Origin: Microvirga zambiensis WSM3693
GTDB taxonomy: Bacteria > Pseudomonadota > Alphaproteobacteria > Rhizobiales > Beijerinckiaceae
Direction of reading: 5' to 3'
Length of the DNA: 51,116 nucleotides
NCBI RefSeq assembly: GCF_016735695.1
Contig: NZ_JAERQD010000045.1
Coordinates: 1 to 51,116 of the forward strand
Shown here: piece after piece, positions 7,931-15,740 of the stretch
How the letters are laid out: the number at the start of each line of letters is the position of its first letter
How positions within the stretch are numbered: the stretch's first letter is position 1
Position numbers and translations under genes: made by a program
The notes under the pieces: model-generated
The model's database searches: none
Seen by the model: the letters and a program-made list of their open reading frames with translations, nothing else
Told to the model about the DNA's origin: nothing

Positions 7931-7977
7931 CGTCAAGAACTTGTGTCGCGGCTCATCGTTCCAACTATATATAGTGG
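7931..7977 (-). promoter_or_regulatory. Tandem NrdR boxes upstream of nrdJ
   Basis: Box 1 (7962-7977) contains the palindrome ACTATATATAGT, nearly the NrdR consensus core. Box 2 (7931-7946, minus strand ACACAAGTTCTTG) matches at about ten positions. The centres lie 31 bp apart, three helical turns, as is usual for this dNTP-sensing repressor. A TTGACG that could serve as -35 overlaps the nrdJ-proximal box at 7929-7934. The 7978-8328 stretch beyond it holds no gene, only an 11-bp tandem repeat (CACGAACCCTT twice, near 8293-8314). Confidence 0.65.
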
Positions 7978-8328
7978 AAGATTGTTAAGAATGTGGAAAA
8001 CTGGCTAAGTAACAGAGACTCCTTTGAGAATCCGTTCCGCACTTCGATGGCGACCGAATTTCGCCGGCTTCGAGTCGCCTCGCAAAGGCCAGAGATGTTG
8101 TGCCGGCGCATCAATTCGCTAGCTTCCTGTGGAAGCCTTCGGAAGGGCTGTTAGATGCCCCAGAATGGCCTGAATGCGGGGATTTTGCCCGTCCGCCTTC
8201 CCAAAGGGCCGAATCCGAGAATCAGTGCCTCGTTTTCGCGACTCGCAAAGGCTGGACTTCGCTCCCCCTTGCCGCCATATTCCGCGCAAATTCACGAACC
8301 CTTCACGAACCCTTCCGACGGCGGCAGC

Positions 8329-8742
8329 ATGAAAGAGTTTTTCACCCAGTTCTTCACCTGGTGGAACGGACAGACCCTCGGCACGCGCTACTTCACCTGG
8401 CGCAAGGGACAGTTCGTGGGCGAGGACGAGTTCGGCAACAAGTACTACCGCTACACCCAACCCATTCCGATCGACTCGAATGTGGGCGCCGAGCGCCGCT
8501 GGGTCGTCTACAACGGCTATGCCGACGCCTCGAAGGTGCCGCCCGGCTGGCGCGCCTGGCTGTGCCACAACGGCGACGTCGCTCCGAGCGAGGAGAGCTA
8601 CACGGCGCATGCGTGGGAAAAGCCTTTCATTCCGAACCTGACCGGCACGGCGCAGGCCTATCGCCCGCAGGGCTCGGTTCTGGCCTCCGGCAAGCGCCCC
8701 TCTGCGACCGGCGACTACGTGCCCTGGACGCCGGGAGAGTAG
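8329..8742 (+). CDS. NDUFA12/B17.2-like NADH:ubiquinone oxidoreductase subunit
   Basis: A 137-residue homologue of the small mitochondrial Complex I accessory subunit NDUFA12, which alphaproteobacteria also carry outside the nuo operon. It is thought to act at the junction of the matrix and membrane arms. Family-typical segments are FFTWWNGQTLGTRYFT (4-19), GEDEFGNKYYR and the RRWVVYNG strip, with a tail ending YVPWTPGE. ATG 8329 starts the family-conserved MKEFF; an in-frame extension back to 8155 has no conserved sequence. In related genomes a DUF2155 gene usually follows directly; here they are 3.1 kb apart. Confidence 0.92.
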   Translation: MKEFFTQFFTWWNGQTLGTRYFTWRKGQFVGEDEFGNKYYRYTQPIPIDSNVGAERRWVVYNGYADASKVPPGWRAWLCHNGDVAPSEESYTAHAWEKPFIPNLTGTAQAYRPQGSVLASGKRPSATGDYVPWTPGE

Positions 8743-8766
8743 GGCCGGCAACGGCCTTCGCCATCC

Positions 8767-8988
8767 ATGCTGCAGAGACCCCAAGCCCGTGCCTGTATCG
8801 AATGCGGACGCCCCTATGGGCATCCTGATTTCGCATATCATGCCGGCCGCGTCGAAAATGGCCCCGCCTATTGGTCCGACCGCGGCCTCCTGTGCTGCCA
8901 CACCTGCTCCACGGCCCATTTCGAGCGGCGCGTGAAGGAGGGTGATCCGATGCAGGAGCCCGCTCCGAATCCACTTGAGCGGGGGTGA
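8767..8988 (+). CDS. Small zinc-ribbon-like protein
   Basis: A 73-residue protein with two CxxC pairs, CIEC (residues 10-13) and CHTC near 44-47, spaced as in a zinc ribbon or knuckle. Aromatic and basic residues lie between them and the tail is disordered. The start is 24 bp after the ndufA12-like stop, so it may be read through from that gene, but its ribosome binding site is weak. Function is unknown. It is short and not certain to be expressed; the paired cysteines and codon usage matching its neighbours are the reasons to keep it. Confidence 0.5.
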   Translation: MLQRPQARACIECGRPYGHPDFAYHAGRVENGPAYWSDRGLLCCHTCSTAHFERRVKEGDPMQEPAPNPLERG

Positions 8989-9000
8989 GGTCTTTACCTT

Positions 9001-9110
9001 CGTCATGGCCGTCCCGGACTTGATCCGGGGATCAGTCCCGGCCATCCCGATTCTGTGAAGTGCGGCGCTTTTCTTCGTCGGGATCACCGGCACAGGGCCG
9101 GTGATGACGT
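9001..9110. repeat. Palindromic repeat, family A (extended copy)
   Basis: Left arm CGTCATGGCCGTCCCGGACT with TTGATCCGGGGATC; right arm GGGATCACCGGCACAGGGCC with GGTGATGACG. It lies between the zinc-ribbon gene and the 3' end of the oppositely oriented aldo/keto reductase gene. Confidence 0.75.
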
Positions 9111-9141
9111 GGTCGGAGAAGCGTTTTCCCGGTTCAATTTC

Positions 9142-9912
9142 TCATAGCTCCCGAAACGCCCTGACGTTCTGCGCGAGATGCGCAGCTTTTCCGGTCCCGG
9201 TGAGAATCACTGCGTTCGGAAGCTCCTGCTCGATATAGCGAAACGCCGAAGCTGCTGCCGTCTCGAAAGGCCGCCCGACAACCAGCCCGCCCATGGCGAA
9301 GGGGCGGTTGACGATCGCCGCGCAGCCGCTCGCGCGCAGGGCTGGCACCAAGGGCGACAGGCCCGTGCTCGACATGTTCAGCGGGAACTGCAGCGCGTCG
9401 TACAATCCGCTGTCGAGCGCCCGCTGGCCCGCCTCCACATCGCTGACGCTGGCACCGAAAGCGGTCACGCCGCAGCGTCTCGCATAGTCCATCGCAGCGA
9501 CCACATCGGGCTGGGCGACCACGTCGCTCGTCGCCTTGTGGATCTGCATGACGTCGATGGAGCCGAGGATCTCAAGGCTTCGATCGATGCTTCGAACCAG
9601 CGCGTCGCGGCTGTGATCGACGAAGCTCGTGCCGCGCTCGAAATCCCAATGTTCCCCCATCTTCGTCATGATGGTGAGCGCCTGCCTGCGGGAAGGCGCT
9701 AGGGTCGCGAGAAAGCGGCCGAGACGCGCTTCGCTCACCGCGTAGGCCGGCGCGGTATCGATAATGGCGATGCCGAGGTCCAGAGCGATTGCCAGCAGCG
9801 CTTGCGCCTCGTCCTCGTTCGGCGGCGCGCTCTGATTGACACCCCAGACGCGGCCGATGGAGACCAGTCCAAGGCCAAGCTTGAGGCCTGGGGCGGAGAG
9901 GTTTTGCGACAT
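9142..9912 (-). CDS. Aldo/keto reductase
   Basis: A 256-residue NADPH-dependent oxidoreductase of the TIM-barrel aldo/keto reductase superfamily. The catalytic tetrad is visible as D52, Y57 (DTAPAYAVSE), K84 (TKMGEHW) and H125 (QIHK). A C-terminal TGTGKAAHLAQN segment is the usual phosphate-gripping helix. At 256 residues it is a little shorter than typical family members. The substrate cannot be told from sequence. It lies 5 bp after the beta-helix gene and is surely co-transcribed with it, so the two may act on the same sugar-like molecule. Confidence 0.9.
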   Translation of the reverse strand: MSQNLSAPGLKLGLGLVSIGRVWGVNQSAPPNEDEAQALLAIALDLGIAIIDTAPAYAVSEARLGRFLATLAPSRRQALTIMTKMGEHWDFERGTSFVDHSRDALVRSIDRSLEILGSIDVMQIHKATSDVVAQPDVVAAMDYARRCGVTAFGASVSDVEAGQRALDSGLYDALQFPLNMSSTGLSPLVPALRASGCAAIVNRPFAMGGLVVGRPFETAAASAFRYIEQELPNAVILTGTGKAAHLAQNVRAFREL

Positions 9913-9917
9913 GGGAT

Positions 9918-10541
9918 TTATCCGGCTGACTTGGGGTGGAAATACGATTGAGGCCTGACGATTCCCTCGGCGAAGAGCCCGAAGGCCTGGATCACGGAAC
10001 CGGTCGGGATGTCGATATTGCGCGCGACTCCTGCGCCCTTCAGCACGCCGCCGCGCGCATTCGGATCAGGATCGCGGTAGCTGTTTCCGTCGCCGAGGGT
10101 GCAGTTCTGGCAGCGGATGGGGCCGAGGATCTGCGCGCCGCGGCCGATTCGATTCGACAGCGTAAGCGAGCCGCCGCCGAGGAGGCGCGCCCCGTCTCCG
10201 ATTTCGATGATCTCGCCAGGGCCGGCCTTGATGGTGAAGCCGCCTTCCTCGCCGATCTCGGCCAGCGCCCCGATCCTCACGACGCCGCCGGACGCCACGA
10301 TTCTCGCGCCGGGAAAAATCTGCGTCTCGCGGCCAATGACGATGCCGCCGCCCTCTTGGGCCTGGAGGACGACATTGGGCCAAAGGGCCACGCCTTCACC
10401 GACCTGCACTTCCTGCGAGACCAGCACGGAATCAGGGAATGGCAGGAGAACTCCACGATGGGCAAGCGCCGCCGTCTCCGCATGCGACAGGAAGCCGAGG
10501 CGGCGGCGGGCCTCATCGCCCAAGGCGTGGGTTTCGCTCAT
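9918..10541 (-). CDS. Left-handed beta-helix (hexapeptide-repeat) protein
   Basis: A 207-residue protein. From about residue 45 to 165 it shows hexapeptide repeats with small hydrophobics every six residues (VGEGVALWPNVVLQA, IVIGRETQIFPGARI, IGRGAQILGPI), the coil found in acyltransferases and nucleotidyltransferase C-domains. The first 40 residues have no recognised domain. A catalytic histidine typical of acetyltransferases is not obvious, so it could be a structural or sugar-binding homologue. ATG 10541 follows a weak GAGA; the gene leads a two-gene operon with the reductase. Confidence 0.75.
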   Translation of the reverse strand: MSETHALGDEARRRLGFLSHAETAALAHRGVLLPFPDSVLVSQEVQVGEGVALWPNVVLQAQEGGGIVIGRETQIFPGARIVASGGVVRIGALAEIGEEGGFTIKAGPGEIIEIGDGARLLGGGSLTLSNRIGRGAQILGPIRCQNCTLGDGNSYRDPDPNARGGVLKGAGVARNIDIPTGSVIQAFGLFAEGIVRPQSYFHPKSAG

Positions 10542-10647
10542 GATGCTCTCATTTCATTGCCAAGGCTGGTGTTCGTGACAACAACACGATCAGCGTGGCC
10601 ATTGGAAGAAACAAGAGCCTGAAAGTGGGCGGGAGCCCGGCAAAATT

Positions 10648-11649
10648 CTACGGCTGGCCGCTGCCTCCGCCCGCGCCATAGATCTGGCCGTTGGCGAAGC
10701 TCGCATCGCTTGCGGCGAGCTGCACGTAGATCGAGGCGAGTTCCGCAGGCTGCCCGGGACGGCCGAGCGGCGTATCCCCGCCGAATTGCTGCAGCTTTTC
10801 CTGGGTTGCGCCGCCGCTGACCTGCAGGGGGGTCCAGATCGGGCCGGGCGCGACGCCGTTGACGCGAATGCCTTTGGGACCGAGCTGTTTCGCCAGCGAC
10901 TTGGTGAAGTTCATCATGGCGGCTTTGGTCATGGCGTAATCGACCAGATTCGCCGATGGATCATAGGCCTGCTCGGAGGCGGTCTGGATGATCGTCGAGC
11001 CCGGCGTCAGGTGCGGCAGGGCGGCCTTGGTCAGCCAGAACATGGCATAGATGTTGGTCTTGATCGTCGCGTCGAAATCCTCCGACGAGATGTCGAGAAG
11101 CGATTGTCTTTGCTGCTGGCGCGCGGCGTTGTTGACCAGGATGTCGAGTCCGCCGAGCTGCCGCACCGCCTCCGCCACGATGCGAGAGCACAGAGCTTCG
11201 TCGCGAATATCACCGGGAAGTGCGACTGCAATCCGACCCTCTTTCTTGATCAGGTCGATGACTTCCCGCGCATCCGGCTCCTCGTCCGGGTGATAGCTGA
11301 TCGCCACATCGGCACCCTCCCGGGCATAGGCGATGGCCGCCGCCCGGCCCATGCCGGAATCGCCGCCCGTGATCAATGCCTTGCGCCCCTGCAGCCGCCC
11401 GGAGCCCTTGTAGCTCGACTCGCCATGGTCGGGGCGGGGATCCATCTTGCCGGCAAGGCCCGGCCAAGGCTGGGATTGCGAGGGGAAGGGCGGTTTGGGG
11501 TGTTTCGTCGTGGGATCGTGCTTGGCCACGCCAGCGGCTGGGGTGGAGCCGCCGCTTTGCGCCGCTGCCGAGCCCGAGGCGGCCGAGGCGAGACCGGCTG
11601 CAGCCGCCCCCATCATGCCCCGCCGTGAGATCGCGTTGTCGTTGTCCAT
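10648..11649 (-). CDS. Short-chain dehydrogenase/reductase with Tat signal
   Basis: A 333-residue classical SDR carrying an 85-residue N-terminal extension. SRRGMMG (R9, R10) followed by an Ala-rich stretch ending AAAQ near 31 is a twin-arginine signal with a likely cleavage site. The nucleotide-binding TGGDSGMG (94-101), LVNNAA (171-176), catalytic S225 and Y238-x3-K242 are all present, so it should be active. The GSGRLQGRKALITGG region and the YVQLAASDASFANGQ segment resemble the YghA/YhxC branch. Export of a folded, cofactor-loaded SDR is plausible through Tat. ATG 11649 follows GGAAGG. It is divergent from the DUF2155 gene, with a 226-bp gap between them. Confidence 0.9.
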   Translation of the reverse strand: MDNDNAISRRGMMGAAAAGLASAASGSAAAQSGGSTPAAGVAKHDPTTKHPKPPFPSQSQPWPGLAGKMDPRPDHGESSYKGSGRLQGRKALITGGDSGMGRAAAIAYAREGADVAISYHPDEEPDAREVIDLIKKEGRIAVALPGDIRDEALCSRIVAEAVRQLGGLDILVNNAARQQQRQSLLDISSEDFDATIKTNIYAMFWLTKAALPHLTPGSTIIQTASEQAYDPSANLVDYAMTKAAMMNFTKSLAKQLGPKGIRVNGVAPGPIWTPLQVSGGATQEKLQQFGGDTPLGRPGQPAELASIYVQLAASDASFANGQIYGAGGGSGQP

Positions 11650-11875
11650 AACCAGCCTTCCATGATCGATAGAGGCCCGTTAACTGGCAGCGGCACCCGG
11701 GAGTTCAGAAATTTCTTTGACTTTGTCGTGAATGGACGAAGGTTGAGGCAGGCCTCCGAGCCATCTTTTCCCTCTTGCCCTTTTTCCATCATGGTTCGCG
11801 TGTTATCGCGTTGCCGCAACTGCTTCCACGCCGGCCTCGGCCGGACGGATCGACTTGGACAGTATCTTGGACGGT

Positions 11876-12478
11876 ATGATGACATTCGGATGGACGCGGG
11901 CTGCCCTGGTGCTCGCATCGGTACTCGGCAGCCTCACGGCCGCTCACGCGGACAGGATCAAGAATCCCACCGCCGTCTTTTCCGGTCTGGACAAGATCAC
12001 GGGGCGGATCGTCTCGTTCGAGGTCGCCGTCGACGAGACGGTGCAGTTCGGCGCCCTGCAGATGACGCCTCGGGTCTGCTTCACCAAGCCGCCGACGGAA
12101 ACGCCCAACACCACCTCCTTCATCGAGGTGGACGAGCCCGGCCCCGACGGCAAGGCCAAGCGGGTCTTTTCCGGCTGGCTCTTCGCCGCGAGCCCCGGCC
12201 TGCACGGCCTGGAGCACCCGGTCTACGATATCTGGCTCGTCGACTGCAAAGGCGGCACGGAGGTGATCGCCGAGCCCAAGGAGACGCCGGAGGAGTTGCC
12301 GCCGATCCAGCAGGAGACCGCACGCCCGGCACCGGCGACAGGGCGGCCGGGCGACATCATGGCGCCCACCGGCAACACCGCGCCGCGTCCCCCAGCGGTC
12401 GAGACCGCACCGCTGCGCCAACCCGCGCCGCAGCGTCAGCCCCGTCCGGCTGCGCCGCTCATCAATACGGATCGCTGA
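11876..12478 (+). CDS. DUF2155 secreted or periplasmic protein
   Basis: A 200-residue protein with a signal peptide (residues 1-25, ending TAAHA). The DUF2155 core (RIKNPTAVFSGLDKITGRI onward, about 26-125) includes the family strips QMTPRVCF and VYDIWLVDC. The tail is proline-rich and disordered. The role is unknown; it is usually encoded next to Complex I accessory and aat genes in Hyphomicrobiales. ATG 11876 or 11879 gives a clean signal peptide after GGACGG; starts further upstream spoil it. It converges on aat with an 11-bp gap. Confidence 0.9.
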   Translation: MMTFGWTRAALVLASVLGSLTAAHADRIKNPTAVFSGLDKITGRIVSFEVAVDETVQFGALQMTPRVCFTKPPTETPNTTSFIEVDEPGPDGKAKRVFSGWLFAASPGLHGLEHPVYDIWLVDCKGGTEVIAEPKETPEELPPIQQETARPAPATGRPGDIMAPTGNTAPRPPAVETAPLRQPAPQRQPRPAAPLINTDR

Positions 12479-12489
12479 AGTTCGATGCT

Positions 12490-13152
12490 CTAGACCCCGA
12501 TGGCGGCGAGCACATCCTCGCCGCTGATGACGCTGTCTCGCGGCCAGGAATCCCAATTCGCGCCATGCTCCATGGCATGGCGCAGCATCTGCTTGTAGGT
12601 GCGCCGGGGAACCTCGACCGCGCCGAACTGCGCCAGGTGCGAGGTCACGAACTGGGTGTCGAGAAGCGAGAAGCCGCCGCGGCGCAGCCTGGCGACCAGG
12701 TGCACGAGGGCGATCTTCGATGCATCGCGCTCCCTATGAAACATGCTCTCGCCGAAGAAGGCTCCGTTGAGGCGCACGCCGTAGAGCCCGCCGACCAGCC
12801 GGTCGTCCCGGTAGACCTCCACGGTGTGGCAGAAGCCTGAATCGAAGAGTTCGCCGTAGAGCTCGCGGATCCGCCGGCTGATCCAGGTCTTCTCCCGGTC
12901 GAGGCCGGGCGCGGCACAGCCCGCGATCACCCCGTCGAAATCCCGGTCGACGCGAACCTCGAACATGTCGGAGCGGATTGTGCGGGCAAGGCGCTTGGAG
13001 ATGTGAAACCCGTCGAGGGGGATGATTCCCCGCTCGCGCGGCTCGACCCAGAACAACGACGGATCATCCGCATCCTCCGCCATCGGAAAAATGCCGGCCG
13101 CATAGGCTTTCAGCAGGATCTCCGGCGTGATGTCGATCTGGTCCGCCCTCAT
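12490..13152 (-). CDS. aat: Leucyl/phenylalanyl-tRNA-protein transferase
   Basis: A 220-residue cytosolic enzyme that adds Leu or Phe from aminoacyl-tRNA to proteins with N-terminal Arg or Lys, marking them for ClpAP. Family strips are visible: AAGIFPMAE, LFWVEPRERGIIPLD, FHISKRLAR, GGLYGVRLNGAFFGESMF and LLDTQFVTSHLAQFGA. ATG 13152 (MRADQID) is favoured over a GTG at 13194 that would overlap the end of accC. It is the last gene of the block accC-accB-aroQ-dsbA read leftwards, 22 bp after accC, so it is probably co-transcribed. Confidence 0.97.
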   Translation of the reverse strand: MRADQIDITPEILLKAYAAGIFPMAEDADDPSLFWVEPRERGIIPLDGFHISKRLARTIRSDMFEVRVDRDFDGVIAGCAAPGLDREKTWISRRIRELYGELFDSGFCHTVEVYRDDRLVGGLYGVRLNGAFFGESMFHRERDASKIALVHLVARLRRGGFSLLDTQFVTSHLAQFGAVEVPRRTYKQMLRHAMEHGANWDSWPRDSVISGEDVLAAIGV

Positions 13153-13174
13153 GCCGCTTAAGGTAACGCCCCCT

Positions 13175-14530
13175 TTAGGCTTCCTCAATGCCACCTGTCT
13201 TCAGGAAATTCTCGAGCCAGTGGATGTCGTACTGGCCGTTCTGAATGTCCGGGTTGCGCACCAGGGTGCGGAAGAGCGGGAGCGTGGTGTCGATGCCGTC
13301 GACCACGAACTCGTCGAGGGCCCGGCGCAGGCGCATGAGGCACTCGTTGCGGGTGCGGCCGTGGACGATGAGCTTGCCGACGAGGGAATCGTAATGCGGC
13401 GGGATGCGATAGCCCTGATATGCCGCGGAATCCACGCGCACGCCGAGACCGCCCGGCGGATGGAAATAGCTGATCGTGCCGGGCGAGGGGCGGAAGGTCG
13501 AGGGATGCTCGGCATTCACGCGGCACTCGATGGCATGGCCCTCGATCTTGACGTCATCCTGCGTCACCGAGAGCGGATGGCCTGCCGCCACCCGGATCTG
13601 CTCGTTCACCAGGTCGATCCCGGTGATCATCTCCGTGACCGGGTGCTCCACCTGGATGCGGGTATTCATCTCGATGAAGTAGAACTCGCCGTCCTCGTAG
13701 AGGAACTCGATGGTGCCGGCGCCGGCGTATTTCAGGTCCTGCATGGCCTTGGCCACGACGCCGCCGATGCGCTCGCGCATCTCGAGGTTGAGAGCAGGCG
13801 AGGGGCCTTCCTCCCAGACCTTCTGGTGGCGGCGCTGCAGGGAGCAGTCGCGTTCGCCGAGATGGATCGCGTTGCCCTTGCCGTCGCCGAGCACCTGGAT
13901 CTCGATGTGGCGCGGCTTCTCGAGATATTTCTCGATATAGACCGCGTCATCGCCGAAGGCGGCCTTGGCCTCGGTCTTGGCGGTCTGGAGCGCGTGGACG
14001 AGATCGTCCTCGTTGCGCGCCACCTTCATGCCGCGACCGCCGCCGCCGGCGGCTGCCTTGATGATGACCGGATAGCCGATGTCCCTGGCGACCTTCTTGG
14101 CTTCGGCCTCGTCGTTGATGCCGCCCTCTGAGCCGGGCACGCAGGGAATGCCGAGGCGCTTGGCCGTGCGCTTGGCCTCGATCTTGTCGCCCATGATGCG
14201 GATATGCTCCGCCTTGGGGCCGATGAAGGCGATGCGGTGATGCTCCAGCACCTCCGCGAAACGCGCGTTCTCGGAGAGAAAGCCGTAGCCGGGATGGATC
14301 GCATCCGCGCCGGTGATCTCGCAGGCGGCGATGAGCGCCGGGATGTTGAGATAGCTGTCGCGGGCCGCCGGAGGGCCGATGCAGACGCTCTCGTCGGCGA
14401 GGCGCACATGCATGGCATCCGCATCGGCGGTGGAATGCACGGCGACGGTGGCGATGCCGAGTTCCTTCGCGGCGCGAAGAATCCGCAGGGCGATCTCGCC
14501 GCGATTGGCAATGAGGATCTTATCGAACAT
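13175..14530 (-). CDS. accC: Acetyl-CoA carboxylase biotin carboxylase subunit
   Basis: A 451-residue subunit that carboxylates the biotin of BCCP using ATP and bicarbonate, the first half-reaction of fatty-acid synthesis. It has the ATP-grasp layout: N-terminal MFDKILIANRGEIALRI, glycine-rich lid AAAGGGGRGMK (about 160-170), Mg ligands in EFLYEDGEFYFIEMNTR and the catalytic RIQVEHPVTE strip. Length is standard. It sits 8 bp after accB and starts at ATG 14530. Nothing is missing or unusual. Confidence 0.98.
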   Translation of the reverse strand: MFDKILIANRGEIALRILRAAKELGIATVAVHSTADADAMHVRLADESVCIGPPAARDSYLNIPALIAACEITGADAIHPGYGFLSENARFAEVLEHHRIAFIGPKAEHIRIMGDKIEAKRTAKRLGIPCVPGSEGGINDEAEAKKVARDIGYPVIIKAAAGGGGRGMKVARNEDDLVHALQTAKTEAKAAFGDDAVYIEKYLEKPRHIEIQVLGDGKGNAIHLGERDCSLQRRHQKVWEEGPSPALNLEMRERIGGVVAKAMQDLKYAGAGTIEFLYEDGEFYFIEMNTRIQVEHPVTEMITGIDLVNEQIRVAAGHPLSVTQDDVKIEGHAIECRVNAEHPSTFRPSPGTISYFHPPGGLGVRVDSAAYQGYRIPPHYDSLVGKLIVHGRTRNECLMRLRRALDEFVVDGIDTTLPLFRTLVRNPDIQNGQYDIHWLENFLKTGGIEEA

Positions 14531-14538
14531 GTCGCGCC

Positions 14539-15006
14539 TTACTCGATGACGAGGAGGGGTTCGCCGTATTCAACAGGAGTTCCGTCTTCGACATAGATGG
14601 CGGTCACGGTACCGGCGCGGGGCGCCACGATCTCGTTGAAGGTCTTCATGGCCTCGACGAGCAGGACCTTGTCGCCGGCTTGGACCTTGGAGCCGACTTC
14701 GACGAAGTCTTTCGCGTCCGGTGAGGGCTTGCGGTAGGCGGTGCCGACCATCGGCGACAGAACGGCGCCCGGATGAGGCGCGCCCGGCTTCACGGCCTCG
14801 GCCGAAGCCGGAGGCGGGGCAACGACCGGGGCCGGCGCGAGGGCGGCCGGAGCCGCCATCGGAACCGTGACGGAGGCGGTGATCGTGCGCGCCACGCGGA
14901 TGCGAAGGTCGCCCTTCTCCACTTCGATCTCGCTGAGACCCGTGTCGGCGATCAAGTTCGCCAATTCACGGACGAGATCGGGATCGAAAGGGTTTTCCTT
15001 GGCCAT
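14539..15006 (-). CDS. accB: Biotin carboxyl carrier protein of acetyl-CoA carboxylase
   Basis: A 155-residue protein. An N-terminal dimerisation region (1-45) is followed by an Ala/Pro-rich flexible linker (46-78) and the C-terminal biotinyl domain. The biotin attachment site is EAMKTFNEI, with Lys121 as the modified residue. It shuttles carboxybiotin from AccC to the carboxyltransferase, whose genes are elsewhere. The start MAKENPFDPDLVREL is the usual alphaproteobacterial one, preceded by GAGGTAG. Its tight spacing to accC supports stoichiometric co-expression. Confidence 0.98.
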   Translation of the reverse strand: MAKENPFDPDLVRELANLIADTGLSEIEVEKGDLRIRVARTITASVTVPMAAPAALAPAPVVAPPPASAEAVKPGAPHPGAVLSPMVGTAYRKPSPDAKDFVEVGSKVQAGDKVLLVEAMKTFNEIVAPRAGTVTAIYVEDGTPVEYGEPLLVIE

Positions 15007-15031
15007 GGGGCTACCTCTATTCTCTGAGGAT

Positions 15032-15499
15032 CTAGTGCTGGGAGGGTTTCGCCTGACGGGCCCGCTCGGCCATCACCCGGTGAACCGCTTCCAGGCCGAG
15101 CAGATAGCTCATGGGCCCGAAACCACAGATCACGCCGACGGAGACGGGCGCTATGAGCGAGCGATGGCGAAAGCCCTCGCGAGCATGAACATTCGAAAGG
15201 TGGATCTCGACCGTCGGAGCGCCACTGCCTGAGATGGCGTCGCGCAGCGCGATCGAGGTGTGAGTATAGGCGCCGGCGTTGATGACGATGCCGGCCCCTT
15301 GAGTTCCTGCCTCCTGGATCCAGTCGACCAGATGTCCCTCATGGTTCGACTGGCGGAAGGTGATCGCTGTCCCCAGGACCTCGGCCTTCTCGCGCACGAG
15401 CTTCTCGACGTCGGCAAGCGTGATGCTGCCATAGATCTGAGGCTCTCTGCGGCCAAGCTGGTTGAGGTTGGGTCCGTTGAGGACGAAGACAGTAGTCAT
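15032..15499 (-). CDS. aroQ: 3-dehydroquinate dehydratase, type II
   Basis: A 155-residue dodecameric enzyme catalysing the third shikimate-pathway step, loss of water from 3-dehydroquinate. The VLNGPNLNQLGRREPQIYG segment holds the mobile loop with its arginines and the catalytic Tyr23. QSNHEGHLVDWI, INAGAYTHTS and EIHLSN with the downstream His complete the site. Length is standard. It lies 25 bp upstream of accB in the same direction, the usual alphaproteobacterial arrangement. ATG 15499 is the conserved start. Confidence 0.97.
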   Translation of the reverse strand: MTTVFVLNGPNLNQLGRREPQIYGSITLADVEKLVREKAEVLGTAITFRQSNHEGHLVDWIQEAGTQGAGIVINAGAYTHTSIALRDAISGSGAPTVEIHLSNVHAREGFRHRSLIAPVSVGVICGFGPMSYLLGLEAVHRVMAERARQAKPSQH

Positions 15500-15650
15500 C
15501 GGATCAGGAGCATTCCCTGGAGCCCCGTCTGGCGGGGCAGAAACGCCCTCTTAGCCAAAAGGCGGGCAGGGGGGAAGGGGAAAACCAAGGCTTTCCCAAG
15601 CTAGGCGGGGTTTCCTCAAGGGCATGAAGATCCAGATCAGCGCTTTTCGT

Positions 15651-15734
15651 CGTCATGGCCGGGCTTGTCCCGGCCATCCACGTCTTTAAGGACGGCAAAA
15701 GACGTGGGTCCCCGGAACGAGTCCGGGATGACGG
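15651..15734. repeat. Palindromic repeat, family A (complete copy)
   Basis: CGTCATGGCCGGGCTTGTCC opens and GAGTCCGGGATGACGG closes it, with CCACGTCTTT and AAGACGTGGG inside. It sits directly after the dsbA-like stop codon on that gene's strand and could act as a transcript-end hairpin. Confidence 0.85.
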
Positions 15735-15740
15735 TGTGCA

